In this document: positions 5,394 through 5,451 of the stretch, piece after piece
Numbering within the stretch: the stretch's first letter is position 1
Layout of the letters: each line of letters begins with the position of its first letter
From: Candidatus Jordarchaeia archaeon
GTDB lineage: Archaea > Asgardarchaeota > Jordiarchaeia > Jordiarchaeales > Freyrarchaeaceae
Reading direction: 5' to 3'
DNA length: 5,451 bases
Assembly (NCBI GenBank): GCA_018383835.1
Contig: JAHAWR010000106.1
Span: forward strand, 1-5,451
Translations under genes and position numbers: made by a program
The notes under the pieces: model-generated
The model's input: only the letters and a program-made list of their open reading frames with translations
Database searches by the model: none
What the model was told of the DNA's origin: nothing

Positions 5394-5399
5394 TATATG
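5394..5399 (-). promoter_or_regulatory. Weak TATA-like box beside the right repeat copy
   Basis: The minus strand reads AACATATAGCC. Its place relative to the repeat is the same as at the left edge, within 2 bases. A leftward transcript would begin near 5370 and run through the terminator hairpin; only a 3-codon frame follows, so no protein is expected. Confidence 0.25.
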
Positions 5400-5402
5400 T
5401 TA

Positions 5403-5429
5403 TTCTACCGTGAAACTGCTGATGACGGC
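5403..5429 (-). repeat. 27-bp repeat, right copy
   Basis: This copy shares the blocks TTCT, CC, GAAACTGCTGA and ACGGC with 154-180 at identical spacing and in the same orientation. The differences are confined to five positions between the blocks. Unlike the left copy it has no HTH gene behind its TATA-like box, so it may be a leftover transposon end or a second site for the same binding protein. Confidence 0.6.
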
Positions 5430-5451
5430 TTGGGAACTGTTGTTCGGCTCT

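Larger units (their letters stand above)
5362..5451. other. Right-edge non-coding stretch with repeat copy and inverted arms
   Basis: No gene is seen on either strand. AGAGCC (5369-5374) and GGCTCT (5446-5451) are inverted 6-bp arms enclosing 71 bases. Read on the minus strand, the second arm is followed directly by ACA, as in an H/ACA guide RNA, but I found no convincing upper stem. The stretch also contains the second 27-bp repeat copy and a TATA-like box. Confidence 0.35.

Noticed and set aside
5362..5396. A tRNA-like D-arm (TAGCCAAGTGGC, minus strand) near the right edge
   Set aside because: The D-loop would be too long and no anticodon arm or TTCGA-type T-arm follows.

Overview
The window reads as a piece of an archaeal, probably thermophilic chromosome. 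Its promoters have a TATA-box layout (T/A-rich box about 25-30 bases before the likely transcript start) and no -35/-10 pairs. Its ribosome-binding sites are of the GGTGG or GGAGG type. Arginine is often encoded by AGG/AGA. The gene set (inositol-phosphate synthase, UbiA prenyltransferase, a MetF/MetV pair and a DUF47 PhoU-like protein) fits a TACK-type archaeon, for example a Bathyarchaeia- or Korarchaeia-like lineage. That lineage assignment is inference, and the sequence alone does not fix it.

Layout, left to right. (1) 1-290 has no intact gene. It holds the start of a leftward, frameshifted MerR/IS607-type DNA-binding domain (1-117) behind a strong TATA box. A 27-bp repeat (154-180) lies just upstream of that box, followed by a second, rightward TATA-like box and a very G-rich stretch. 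(2) 290-967, minus strand: a DUF47/PhoU-like phosphate regulator, with a palindrome over its TATA box. (3) 1194-2737, minus strand: a two-gene operon, metV then metF, with a promoter at about 2784-2797. (4) 2939-3856, plus strand: a UbiA-family membrane prenyltransferase, divergent from metV. (5) 3873-4934, minus strand: myo-inositol-1-phosphate synthase, convergent with UbiA with only 16 bases between them. (6) 5107-5298, plus strand: a 63-residue protein of unknown function, ended by a hairpin-plus-T-run terminator. (7) 5362-5451: a second copy of the 27-bp repeat, again upstream of a leftward TATA-like box but with no gene behind it.

How the genes relate. MetV and MetF should form one methylene-tetrahydropterin reductase complex feeding methyl groups into methionine synthesis or a Wood-Ljungdahl methyl branch. 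Inositol-phosphate synthase makes the head-group precursor for archaeal inositol lipids or inositol-phosphate solutes, and the UbiA enzyme acts on prenyl diphosphates in the membrane. Both touch membrane lipid chemistry, but they are convergent and not co-transcribed, so a functional link is only a possibility. The DUF47 gene lacks the phosphate transporter that often accompanies it.

The items most worth a second look are the paired repeat at the two window edges with one copy driving a broken transposon-type gene, a MetF whose two best-known catalytic positions appear substituted, and several genes that seem to start at TTG. I did not find a convincing new multi-gene system.
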